A DNA stretch of 64,000 nt, from NCBI GenBank assembly GCA_947494695.1, contig CANLWB010000005.1, positions 310,001 to 374,000 of the forward strand. The letters run 5' to 3'. The notes beneath the pieces were generated by a model that was not told where the DNA came from, made no database searches, and saw nothing but the letters and a program-made list of their open reading frames with translations. Of the stretch, positions 1 through 8,672 are shown in pieces (within the stretch, counting starts at the first letter, position 1; each line of letters starts with the position of its first letter). The position numbers were made by a program, and so were the translations under genes. This DNA is from an uncultured Flavobacteriaceae bacterium. Lineage in GTDB: Bacteria > Bacteroidota > Bacteroidia > Flavobacteriales > Flavobacteriaceae.

Positions 1-201
1 TTTTATTGTATACTTTGAATTCCTTGTATTTAGCTTAAAATATTCCGGGATAAGTTTAAATGAATAATAAGGGTTGTAATGAACGTCTAAATCTTCATTA
101 ACCACAGTGTTTTCATGGTACTCAAAAGATTCAAAAAGTTTTTTAACCTTCGGTTCCAGAAAAAGCTTCGGAAATACCGTAATGTTTTTTGTCGTCCCCA
201 T
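1..201 (-). CDS. N-terminal part of a sixth FemAB/GNAT-like paralogue (runs off the left edge)
   Basis: Not in ORF track. Reverse strand from ATG at 201 is open to position 1: MGTTKNITVFPKLFLEPKVKKLFESFEYHENTVVNEDLDVHYNPYYSFKLIPEYFKLN...; starts 4 bp after the stop of the 206..1417 gene and resembles the N-termini of the neighbouring copies. Confidence 0.6.
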   Translation of the reverse strand, partial: MGTTKNITVFPKLFLEPKVKKLFESFEYHENTVVNEDLDVHYNPYYSFKLIPEYFKLNTRNSKYTIK

Positions 202-205
202 TATA

Positions 206-1417
206 TTATGTAACATACGTAATTAACTCTATTTTAGTTCTTTTCGTTTTGCTAATTATATATAATTCTTTTGCATTTGTGCTTTTCTGGTAAAATGCTA
301 CGTTATGAATTGACTCTTTGTTATTAAAAAGAAAATAATTGATTGACTTAATTAAGTTTTTATCAATACTACTAACAGATACAGATTCTAAGTCACTTGA
401 ATCGGGTAGTTTTGAAACCGCAGTTTCAATAACTTCATATTTATCTATAGTATTCGCTTTTCCAACATTTGCGATGTTGTACTTAAGTTTAGCATATTTG
501 CTGTAAATTTTTTGAGCATTTACTAGTTTAAGAGCTTTAATAAAGGAAAATTTAACTCTGGTTATCAAATACTTATAGTAAGCAAGTAAAGTTATACTTA
601 AACCTTGTGATCTATATACAATGTGTTTCTTGTACATGTAACTATCTGTAATGTATTTTCTTTTATGCAGAAAATCGCCTCTACCCATATCGAACACTTT
701 AATTCCTTCATTAAAACACCATTCAAGATGATTAATCATGTTTACATGTCCTAGGTTAAACATTTGATAATCTATGTCATAACAGCTGTTCCAATGTAAT
801 AATAGACCGTTATCAACAAAGTTTAGGGTTATATTTATTGGCTTCTCTTTATGGTAAATCACAAAGATGCTGGCTTTTTTTTGAAGAATTAGGGGGTACA
901 TGATGTCTTGATAGAGATCTAAATAAGGTAATTCGAAATTGTCTTCTTTTTTCTCCTCGAATCTTTTAATTGTGAGTATTTTTAAATAATCAAAAATACG
1001 GTCATACTCGCTTTTGGAAAGCTCTCCGTAATATATTTTATACTCGGGAGCAATGCATAAATCAAGTCGTTTTCTGTAGCGCTTTAGTTGTGATTTTCGT
1101 CCTCTTCCCAGTTTGGAGCTCAAGTAATGGTTTAAGTCCTGATATTGGCTTAGATTAATATAGAACCCCTCGTATAACGATGTTTTAAGTGTTTTTACCC
1201 AGGTGAATTTTTCTGGAATCTTTAGGGTTAAATAATCTGGAATATCAAAGATGGCGTATATCGTTCTGGACACTCCTGTTTCGTGTTCCGTGTCATTATT
1301 ATAAAGGGTATCCTTTGAAACATTATTTATTATTTTTGAATAAAATTCAGGGAGCGCCTTATCCTTTAAAAAAAGGTCTAAAAAGAAACTCTTTTTTATG
1401 TACTCAATTCCCCTCAT
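206..1417 (-). CDS. FemAB/GNAT-like acyltransferase (Acetyltransf_6 type), array copy 1
   Basis: Contains SQLKRYRKRLDLC...YYGELSKSEYDRIF...KRFEEKK...KASIFVIYHKEKPINITLNF...YDIDYQMFNLGHVNMINHLEWCFNEGIKVFDMGRGD; 4-bp overlap with the upstream gene. Confidence 0.8.
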   Translation of the reverse strand: MRGIEYIKKSFFLDLFLKDKALPEFYSKIINNVSKDTLYNNDTEHETGVSRTIYAIFDIPDYLTLKIPEKFTWVKTLKTSLYEGFYINLSQYQDLNHYLSSKLGRGRKSQLKRYRKRLDLCIAPEYKIYYGELSKSEYDRIFDYLKILTIKRFEEKKEDNFELPYLDLYQDIMYPLILQKKASIFVIYHKEKPINITLNFVDNGLLLHWNSCYDIDYQMFNLGHVNMINHLEWCFNEGIKVFDMGRGDFLHKRKYITDSYMYKKHIVYRSQGLSITLLAYYKYLITRVKFSFIKALKLVNAQKIYSKYAKLKYNIANVGKANTIDKYEVIETAVSKLPDSSDLESVSVSSIDKNLIKSINYFLFNNKESIHNVAFYQKSTNAKELYIISKTKRTKIELITYVT

Positions 1418-2601
1418 TGTTTTTTTACTATTAATAATTGATTTTTACGTTTTCCTCGTATTTCATAATGATTGGGAGAATCATGTCTCCTGTAAACACC
1501 TACATCATCGAGTTTTTCTTTGTTGATGAACAAAAAATTATACACGTGCTTTTTTAGACCTTTAAAGGTCTTGCTACTGTGGAAATCAATTTTTTGGGCA
1601 TATTCTTCAATGGCTATATCGTTTTTTATCAATACTTCGACCCTAGTAGCTTCATTTGAATAGTTTGATGTGAGTCTGTAAACGATTTTTTTGAAGTTGC
1701 TATAAGTTTTGTGTAGGTTATAGGATTTCATTTTTTTCACCACACTTCGTTTGAGTTTTTCTTTTAAACCTATAACAAATGCCTTAAACACATAGTACGG
1801 ATTTTTAGAATTATGTACAATCTGAATTGTATTAAAATATGAGGTTGTTGCCCATTTTTTTTTGTAATAATCATACCCTTTTAAGAGATCGTAAATGTTA
1901 TAATGATTATTGAAACACCATTCAATATTTTTAAGCATATCTATAGACCCTAAATGAAACTTTCCGTAGTCTATATCGTATCCACTAATAATATAGTATG
2001 CTAATTTGTTTTTAAACATGTTAATTCTAATACTAATTGGCACATCGTTATTATAAATAACAAATAAACTGGCAGTCTTGTTCATGATCATATCAAAACA
2101 CAAATCACGAAACTCCTGAAGGTGTTGTAGCTCATAATTAACCTCATTCTTTTCCTGAAACCTCCTAATGATAAAATCTTCTAAAAAGATAAACAACCTG
2201 TTGTACTCTTTTTTTTCTATGTGTCCATGATATGCGGCATATTTAATATTGAAGCAGGTTTCTAGTCTGCTTTTGTACCTATTAAGGTTAGACCTTGATT
2301 TTGGACTAATATGTTTGGAAAAGTATGTTTTGAAATCTACAAACAGTTGGCAATCTATAAAATGCCCCTTTATAGTTCTTACCGTATTAAACTTGATATC
2401 TCCAAGGTTGTTTAATGGGGTGATTTTTAAATATTCAGGAGCATCCTTAATAATCATTAGATTATGCGTAAATCCAGTGCTGGATGAATCTTGATTTGTA
2501 TATAAAACATTCTTATTGAAGCTAATGGATCTAAAAATAGGGGGTAAGCCTTTGTTTGTTAGAAAAGCTTTTAAAAATGTTATGTTCCTATTGCCAGCCA
2601 T
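1414..2601 (-). CDS. FemAB/GNAT-like acyltransferase, array copy 2
   Basis: KTASLFVIYNNDVPISIRIN...GYDIDYGKFHLGSIDMLKNIEWCFNNHYNIYDLLKGYDYYKKKW motif block shared with neighbours. Confidence 0.8.
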   Translation of the reverse strand: MAGNRNITFLKAFLTNKGLPPIFRSISFNKNVLYTNQDSSSTGFTHNLMIIKDAPEYLKITPLNNLGDIKFNTVRTIKGHFIDCQLFVDFKTYFSKHISPKSRSNLNRYKSRLETCFNIKYAAYHGHIEKKEYNRLFIFLEDFIIRRFQEKNEVNYELQHLQEFRDLCFDMIMNKTASLFVIYNNDVPISIRINMFKNKLAYYIISGYDIDYGKFHLGSIDMLKNIEWCFNNHYNIYDLLKGYDYYKKKWATTSYFNTIQIVHNSKNPYYVFKAFVIGLKEKLKRSVVKKMKSYNLHKTYSNFKKIVYRLTSNYSNEATRVEVLIKNDIAIEEYAQKIDFHSSKTFKGLKKHVYNFLFINKEKLDDVGVYRRHDSPNHYEIRGKRKNQLLIVKKQ

Positions 2602-2608
2602 AGATAAA

Positions 2609-3796
2609 TTAAGATTTTAAGAAACGTATTTCTCCCGTTGCTTCAATTCCTTTAACATAAAAGGTGTTAGTGTCAATTGAAGACTTAAATACTTCAATAT
2701 GTTTTAAGGACTCCTGAGACTTATATAAAAAATCGTATACCGGACGTTTTAAAAAAGTATATTGAGGCAGGATCAATTCAATTTTAATGGGGCTATTAGA
2801 ACTAAAAGCCTCATGGCTAATCTTCCTTAAAGCATATGTCCTGGGTTTTTCTGTTGTAATATTTCGGTATCTAAAATTTAAATAGGCATGATACAGTTTA
2901 TCGACGCGACATTTTTTTAGTAAAGCGACCAGCTTATAAAAACTCTTTATTCTGAAGCTTAAAAGGGTTCCTCTAATTTTAGAAAAGACACTGTTTTTGT
3001 TAAAGATTACATGTCTTTGAAAATAGTACTCGTCATCGGTTAAATACGCCTTATAGGCATAGCTTCCTTTTAATAAATCGAAAACCTGTATGTCGTTTTC
3101 ATAACACCAATGCAATTGTTTTATAAAATCTATAAAACCAATATAAAATTTAGAGTAATCGATGTCGTAAGCCCTTATATAGCCATAAATCACATGGCCT
3201 CTTATTAAATTCAAGCACATGCTTATTGGTTTATCATCATGATAAATTACAAAAAGAGCAGCTTCCTTATTCTGTATTAAGGGAAAGGCAATTTTATGAT
3301 AAACGTCCCAACGTGTGAGATCGTAGTTTTTCATTTTTTTTTCTTCGAAACGCCGCTCGATCAACTCACGAAACATTTTAAAAAGCGCTTCATACTCATC
3401 GGTTTCAATATGTCCGCAATACGTTTTATAGCTTATGTTAAAGGTGTTTTCTAATCTTTTTTGGTAAGTTCTAAATTTAGACCTTCTTTTTGAGCTAAAA
3501 TTCTGCTTAAGGTAGCCCTCAACGCCGTCATAGTTTTTTAAAACAATCATAGACCCCTTAAAACTATTGATTGTATTTACCTGCCAGTTCTTGCTGTCAA
3601 TAGTCGCTTTAAGGTAGCCCGGAAAATCATATATACAGGTCACCTGTGAATTCTCTACGTTTTCACTGGTATTACCTATATACACATTCCTGTTTGATAT
3701 CACATTTGATAGTGTCTTATAGTGAGGTAATGCTTCTCTGTTTTCTAAAAAAATGCTTAACATATCAAATTTCTTTGTCTTCATACGATTCAACAT
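2609..3796 (-). CDS. FemAB/GNAT-like acyltransferase, array copy 3
   Basis: KEAALFVIYHDDKPISMCLNL...AYDIDYSKFYIGFIDFIKQLHWCYENDIQVFDLLKGSYAYK. Confidence 0.8.
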   Translation of the reverse strand: MLNRMKTKKFDMLSIFLENREALPHYKTLSNVISNRNVYIGNTSENVENSQVTCIYDFPGYLKATIDSKNWQVNTINSFKGSMIVLKNYDGVEGYLKQNFSSKRRSKFRTYQKRLENTFNISYKTYCGHIETDEYEALFKMFRELIERRFEEKKMKNYDLTRWDVYHKIAFPLIQNKEAALFVIYHDDKPISMCLNLIRGHVIYGYIRAYDIDYSKFYIGFIDFIKQLHWCYENDIQVFDLLKGSYAYKAYLTDDEYYFQRHVIFNKNSVFSKIRGTLLSFRIKSFYKLVALLKKCRVDKLYHAYLNFRYRNITTEKPRTYALRKISHEAFSSNSPIKIELILPQYTFLKRPVYDFLYKSQESLKHIEVFKSSIDTNTFYVKGIEATGEIRFLKS

Positions 3797-3798
3797 TT

Positions 3799-4749
3799 TT
3801 AAGTTTTAATAGTCTTTAATCTGTAGCATATCTTATCAAAGTTTATAAGGTTTCCAATAATGCCTTTACTTCTTAGAAACTTTAATACTTTAAACTCCAT
3901 AAAAGCGGTTCCTGCAATCACTCTTGAAATCAACGATTTGCTGTTATAATGAATATGATAAAAGAAATCATACTCATAATTACACCATTTGTCTTTATAA
4001 CTGGATTTTCCAATGGCCAAATCGAATATCTTAATATTATTAGAGATGCACCATTCTAAATGATTTAACATACTAATATCACCCATGTTATACGAGGCAT
4101 AATCTGTATGATATGTTTGAATATGACTAAATACAATATCTGATAAATGAAAATTAAGTGTGATTGAAATAGGGGTTTCATCATCATAAATAACATGTAA
4201 GGAGGCCTTTTTATCAAGGATTTTTTTATAAGATATTGTTTTTAGGTCCTCCCAATTAGACAGATATCGATTGTTTATTTTCTTTTCCCTAAACCTTTTA
4301 ATGAGTAGCTTTTGAAACGAATTAAATATACTGTCGAAATTTGATTTATCCAGATAACCATAATATACTTTATTACGAATTTTATGATTCTGTTTCAGCT
4401 TTCTCAATTTAGAAAACAGGTTCTTACGGTTTCTTCTACTTAAATTATCTTTGAGATACTCTTCAACGTTTTTACAATGAAATAAATTAACCAAGTACCC
4501 TTTATATTGATCAATTTTCATGGTTTTTAAAGAGGAGGGGAGTTGCTTTAATTGAATGTTAAGATAAGAAGGGATATCTTTCGATATATAAGTGTTTTTG
4601 GGACTTGGCACATGAAACACCTTTATATTATTGATAATGGCATTGGTAACGGAGTTAAGAATTTTAGGCGCATAAGATGACATCGTTTTATTTTCTAAAA
4701 ATAAATCGAATACAAATTGATTTGATCCTAAAAGCCTATTAATGATCAT
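3799..4749 (-). CDS. FemAB/GNAT-like acyltransferase, array copy 4 (short form)
   Basis: KKASLHVIYDDETPISITLNF...YHTDYASYNMGDISMLNHLEWCISNNIKIFDLAIGKSSYKDKW; lacks the C-terminal module of copies 1-3. Confidence 0.8.
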   Translation of the reverse strand: MIINRLLGSNQFVFDLFLENKTMSSYAPKILNSVTNAIINNIKVFHVPSPKNTYISKDIPSYLNIQLKQLPSSLKTMKIDQYKGYLVNLFHCKNVEEYLKDNLSRRNRKNLFSKLRKLKQNHKIRNKVYYGYLDKSNFDSIFNSFQKLLIKRFREKKINNRYLSNWEDLKTISYKKILDKKASLHVIYDDETPISITLNFHLSDIVFSHIQTYHTDYASYNMGDISMLNHLEWCISNNIKIFDLAIGKSSYKDKWCNYEYDFFYHIHYNSKSLISRVIAGTAFMEFKVLKFLRSKGIIGNLINFDKICYRLKTIKT

Positions 4750-4761
4750 ATTGTTATTGGG

Positions 4762-5769
4762 TTACATGTTTTTTTTATTTCTTAAAAAAGAAAGTTTGTG
4801 GGCGATATGCATTAAATCATTACGTCTTAAAAAGAGTTTTAAATGATAAAACCTATAATAAGCGAGTGCGAGTAAGCAGGAAAAAAGCGATTTTTTATCA
4901 TAATATATATGATACTCGAACCAGTAAATTTGATTAGACCATCGTTTTTTATATTCAAAATAACCTTTAGAAAAATCGAGTGCTTTCAATTTATGCTCAA
5001 TACACCATTCTAATTGCTTCATAATCCCAACAATTCCCAGTCGGTATTTTGAATAGTCTATATCGAATACTCTAATGACATCGAACATGATCTTTTCGGA
5101 AAAATTCGTTAACGTAATAGTTATGGGTTTTTCACCATCATAAGTAACGAAAAGAGCAGCTTTTTTTTTGCGAATCATTGGTAGCGTTACTTCTTCATAG
5201 AATTTCCATTCTTTGGGGGTTAGATTGTTATTTATGGTCTTTTTATTAAGGAAACGTTTTCTTAAGAGTTCTTTAAACCTCGCAAAAATAAAATGATATT
5301 CCTCATCACTAATCTCTCCAAAAAACACCTTGTGTCTGCAATTAAATGAACTTTCTATTTTTCTTTTATAGGACCTAAATTTATACCTGCTTTTTCTACT
5401 AATCACATCGGCCATATACTCATTAAGCGAATTGTAATTATCTAGCACACAGCGAAAACCTGGATATTGTATAACTTTATGTAAGCTAAGATTGGGCTCG
5501 TTGGATCGTGTTTTAACTTTGGTGTGATTTGGCACATCGTAAACAATGAATACACGACCTTTATAATCTTGGTCTTCAATATTCTTAGAAACCCTATAAT
5601 TAATCCCTTTTGTATTTGTTTTGCCAATATTACAGTATAACGGCAAGTATTTGTTTTTAACAAATTCGAGTTTTGGGATAATATTAAACGTAAAGTATTC
5701 TCTCTCATAATAAAAATGCTTGAGCCAAATGGTTTTAAATGTTTCAGATAAAAAGGGGTTACGTTTCAT
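4762..5769 (-). CDS. FemAB/GNAT-like acyltransferase, array copy 5 (short form)
   Basis: KKAALFVTYDGEKPITITLTNF...FDIDYSKYRLGIVGIMKQLEWCIEHKLKALDFSKGYFEYKKRW. Confidence 0.8.
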   Translation of the reverse strand: MKRNPFLSETFKTIWLKHFYYEREYFTFNIIPKLEFVKNKYLPLYCNIGKTNTKGINYRVSKNIEDQDYKGRVFIVYDVPNHTKVKTRSNEPNLSLHKVIQYPGFRCVLDNYNSLNEYMADVISRKSRYKFRSYKRKIESSFNCRHKVFFGEISDEEYHFIFARFKELLRKRFLNKKTINNNLTPKEWKFYEEVTLPMIRKKKAALFVTYDGEKPITITLTNFSEKIMFDVIRVFDIDYSKYRLGIVGIMKQLEWCIEHKLKALDFSKGYFEYKKRWSNQIYWFEYHIYYDKKSLFSCLLALAYYRFYHLKLFLRRNDLMHIAHKLSFLRNKKNM

Positions 5770-5774
5770 ATGTT

Positions 5775-6722
5775 TTATGAATGATTACTTTTTAAGTATA
5801 CTTTAATATCTTCAGTTAGTTCTTTTGTGAAGCTCTTCGCGCTTTCAGACTCTAAATGAGAGCCGTCATAGGTCTTATATTTATAAGATTTATTTATATA
5901 GTTGAAATATGGTATCTTATAAAACTCTGCTATACTATCCATTTCATAATCAAAACTTTTCCAAAGTTCAGTTTCAAACTTTAAGAACTCATAGGTTGAT
6001 GGCATTCTTACTAGAAAGACATCTCCTTTGGATTTAAGATATGTAATGGTCTTTATAAAATATTCATATCGGTATTGGGATATTTGCTGTGTCTTTATCT
6101 TTTCTTTATAGAATTTCATGTTTAAAGCCTTCCAATTTTCAATATCTGTAGCTCTAATGGTATCATGCTTTCCCTCCAACTTAACTTCATTCCATCCGTT
6201 ATGATGCGAGGTCCTATGATTCCATTGATCTAAATCATGAAAACCATTATATAATGGAGCTCCATAAGCATTCATTATATAATTGTAATTAGGTGAGGAG
6301 GTGTAATTGTCTACTTTTCCAAGCGTTAACCTTTTGTCATACTTTAAAGTTTTTTTAGCATCGAGCCCTATAGGAGCTGTAAAGTTCCCTGGACTAATCG
6401 ATATTATAAAAACACCATTTCTTGTATGTATTTTATTTTTGATGGCTTTTAAATAAACTTCCCCAAAATGGGCTTCATTAAGGGCAAAATTTACCATAGG
6501 TAAGTCAAAAAGACCATAATCCGCTAAGGCTTCTTCAATAATAGTAGGGGATATGCCTTCATTAGCTCTGGATAATCCTAAAATTAAGCCTCCCGCTTGT
6601 TGCGTGAATTTATTATAGTGTGGATCGACAAAATCGTTTGCCAGTTTATTTACAAAGAACAGGTAGACCATAATAAATGTTATGGCTATCAAAACTAATT
6701 TTATAACGAAACTCTTTAACAT
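5775..6722 (-). CDS. Membrane-anchored SGNH/AlgJ-DltD-like protein, likely MBOAT partner
   Basis: One N-terminal TM helix; GLSRANEGI (Ser block-like) and C-terminal YDGSHLESESAKSFTKEL (DxxH-like); 3 bp from the MBOAT gene. Confidence 0.6.
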   Translation of the reverse strand: MLKSFVIKLVLIAITFIMVYLFFVNKLANDFVDPHYNKFTQQAGGLILGLSRANEGISPTIIEEALADYGLFDLPMVNFALNEAHFGEVYLKAIKNKIHTRNGVFIISISPGNFTAPIGLDAKKTLKYDKRLTLGKVDNYTSSPNYNYIMNAYGAPLYNGFHDLDQWNHRTSHHNGWNEVKLEGKHDTIRATDIENWKALNMKFYKEKIKTQQISQYRYEYFIKTITYLKSKGDVFLVRMPSTYEFLKFETELWKSFDYEMDSIAEFYKIPYFNYINKSYKYKTYDGSHLESESAKSFTKELTEDIKVYLKSNHS

Positions 6723-6725
6723 AAC

Positions 6726-8174
6726 TTAAAATTGAAAATAGATGAAAGAATTTTGTCTATTAATAGCAAACAAAACAATAACAAAAATATAAGCAAAGCA
6801 CATGCTGTATTTAGCTATTCTTGTTTGTTTCGTAAACAGTTCGTAAACCTTACGATTGCCTTTATAATAATAGATAATTTGCACAATAAAAATCAAAACA
6901 AGACATAGGAATAACTCGAAAGCATTACCTAATATATTTATATGTAAACTACCTTGAAATGAGAACATGTGTTCTAAATAAACCAGAGCTTGATGTATAT
7001 TGGGAGATCTAAAAAACACAAGAGTTATAGTCATTAGGCCTAAAACTGTGAGCCATCCCAAAAATCCACGTATCCGCTTTGAAAGCTTTAATGTATTGAA
7101 AACTTTATGACGAAATTGTTTTGTTGAAATCTCAACAACTAATATAAAGGCATTTAAAAGGCTCCAGATAACAAATGTCCAGTTCGCTCCATGCCATAAG
7201 CCGTTTATGAAAAACACAATAACAACAGCTATAAGTCTTGGGTACCTGGCATTTCTAATCAATGGTTTATATATAAAGTCTCTTAGCCAAGTTGTAAAAG
7301 AAATATGCCAACGCTTCCAGAACTCTTCGAAAGAAGTTGAGAAAATAGGGCGATTAAAATTTTGAATTAAATCATATCCCATGGTTTTCGCCGCACCAAT
7401 TGCTATGGATGTATACGCCGAAAAATCATAATAAATTTGAAAACAAAAGAAAAGACTTCCTAAAATTAGAGATAAACTGTGAGGAGAATCCGGGGTTCTA
7501 AATGCTTCATCTACGTACAACCCCAATCTATCGGCCACAACAAGTTTTAAAAAGAACCCCCATGCCATCATTATAATCCCTTTCTTAATGTTGTTAACAT
7601 TAATAGTGGTTTCAGACTTCAATTGAGGGAGCAGTCGAGAGGCACGTTCTACGGGGCCTGCTACCAATTGTGGAAAGAACGAAACATATAATGCAAACTT
7701 ACCCATATGGCGTTCCGGCTTAATTACTCCTCTATAAATCTCAATGGAATAACTCATCGTTTGGAAGGTGTAAAAGCTAATGCCAACAGGAAGAAGTATC
7801 TGGTTAAAATTATATGAGTTAGCCTCTTGTTTGGTTAACACGTCAGATCCAAAAAAATCTAAAACCCATTCTATATTATTTGTAAAAAAAAACAAGTATT
7901 TAAAAACGAACAGAATGCCAATATTTGTTATAATGCTTAATATTAAATAGCGCTTCTTTATGGATGCTTTTTTTGCTTCATGCATCTTTATTCCGCAGAA
8001 ATAATCGACAAGGGTAGAAACAATTAATAATATAATAAGCTCGGGTTCGTGAGCTATGTAGAAAAAGTAGCTTCCGAGTAAAAGCCACAGCCATCTGTAT
8101 TTATGATTTAGACTATAAAATCCTATAATCATAACAGGGAAAAAGATTAGAAATTCAAACGAGTTAAATAGCAT
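6726..8174 (-). CDS. MBOAT family O-acyltransferase (AlgI-like)
   Basis: Polytopic; LLPVGISFYTFQTMSYSIEIYRG, FFPQLVAGPVERASRLLPQ, NFNRPIFSTSFEEFWKRWHISFTTWLRDFIYKPL, FFINGLWHGANWTFVIWSLLNA are classic AlgI motifs. Confidence 0.95.
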   Translation of the reverse strand: MLFNSFEFLIFFPVMIIGFYSLNHKYRWLWLLLGSYFFYIAHEPELIILLIVSTLVDYFCGIKMHEAKKASIKKRYLILSIITNIGILFVFKYLFFFTNNIEWVLDFFGSDVLTKQEANSYNFNQILLPVGISFYTFQTMSYSIEIYRGVIKPERHMGKFALYVSFFPQLVAGPVERASRLLPQLKSETTINVNNIKKGIIMMAWGFFLKLVVADRLGLYVDEAFRTPDSPHSLSLILGSLFFCFQIYYDFSAYTSIAIGAAKTMGYDLIQNFNRPIFSTSFEEFWKRWHISFTTWLRDFIYKPLIRNARYPRLIAVVIVFFINGLWHGANWTFVIWSLLNAFILVVEISTKQFRHKVFNTLKLSKRIRGFLGWLTVLGLMTITLVFFRSPNIHQALVYLEHMFSFQGSLHINILGNAFELFLCLVLIFIVQIIYYYKGNRKVYELFTKQTRIAKYSMCFAYIFVIVLFAINRQNSFIYFQF

Positions 8175-8208
8175 TAATAGTTGATGGTTAGTGAGAGACT
8201 ATCATGAA

Positions 8209-8216
8209 CAAACATA
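8209..8216 (-). promoter_or_regulatory. Candidate flavobacterial -7 box (TATGTTTG) for the MBOAT/GNAT operon
   Basis: CAAACATA on + strand = TATGTTTG on - strand, about 35 bp upstream of the MBOAT start; no well-spaced -33 TTG seen. Confidence 0.3.
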
Positions 8217-8672
8217 AATTATTTTTACATAACTCCCTTAAAAACAAGCTGAAATGAAAATAAAATAGATCAAGATGTTTTACTTAAACTTTACAATTAT
8301 TTTACCGTTTTTTTATGCGCATTATCGTATCTTCATATCCGATTTTTTGTGCATTATAACGACCGTGAACTTTTGTGATCCTTAATTTTAACCTACTTGT
8401 AAACGTCTGAATATTAGCACATTAATTTTACTAAAGTTATTAAAACTTATTAACAATTTGGAAAAAATAATAGGATAACACGCTATTTTTGAAGCCTTTG
8501 AAAATTACGTGAGATCCAGAATCATTTTTTTGACGTATATGAATATTAATTAGAACTATTAACAGCAGTTTATCGTATTAATTTGTATTTAATCGATTAC
8601 AAATTTTATATTAAATGTATTTTATCGAAAAAAACACACACTTAAACGGCAAACTAAAAAAAAACTTTAGTA

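Noticed and set aside
2249-2494. Plus-strand 81-aa ORF
   Set aside because: Antisense within array copy 2; no supporting features.
5442-5708. Minus-strand 88-aa ORF
   Set aside because: Alternative frame within array copy 5; the longer ORF carries the family motifs.
1-5769. Considered whether the GNAT array is a recent tandem repeat or assembly artefact
   Set aside because: The copies differ in length and over most residues; nucleotide sequences are clearly distinct.
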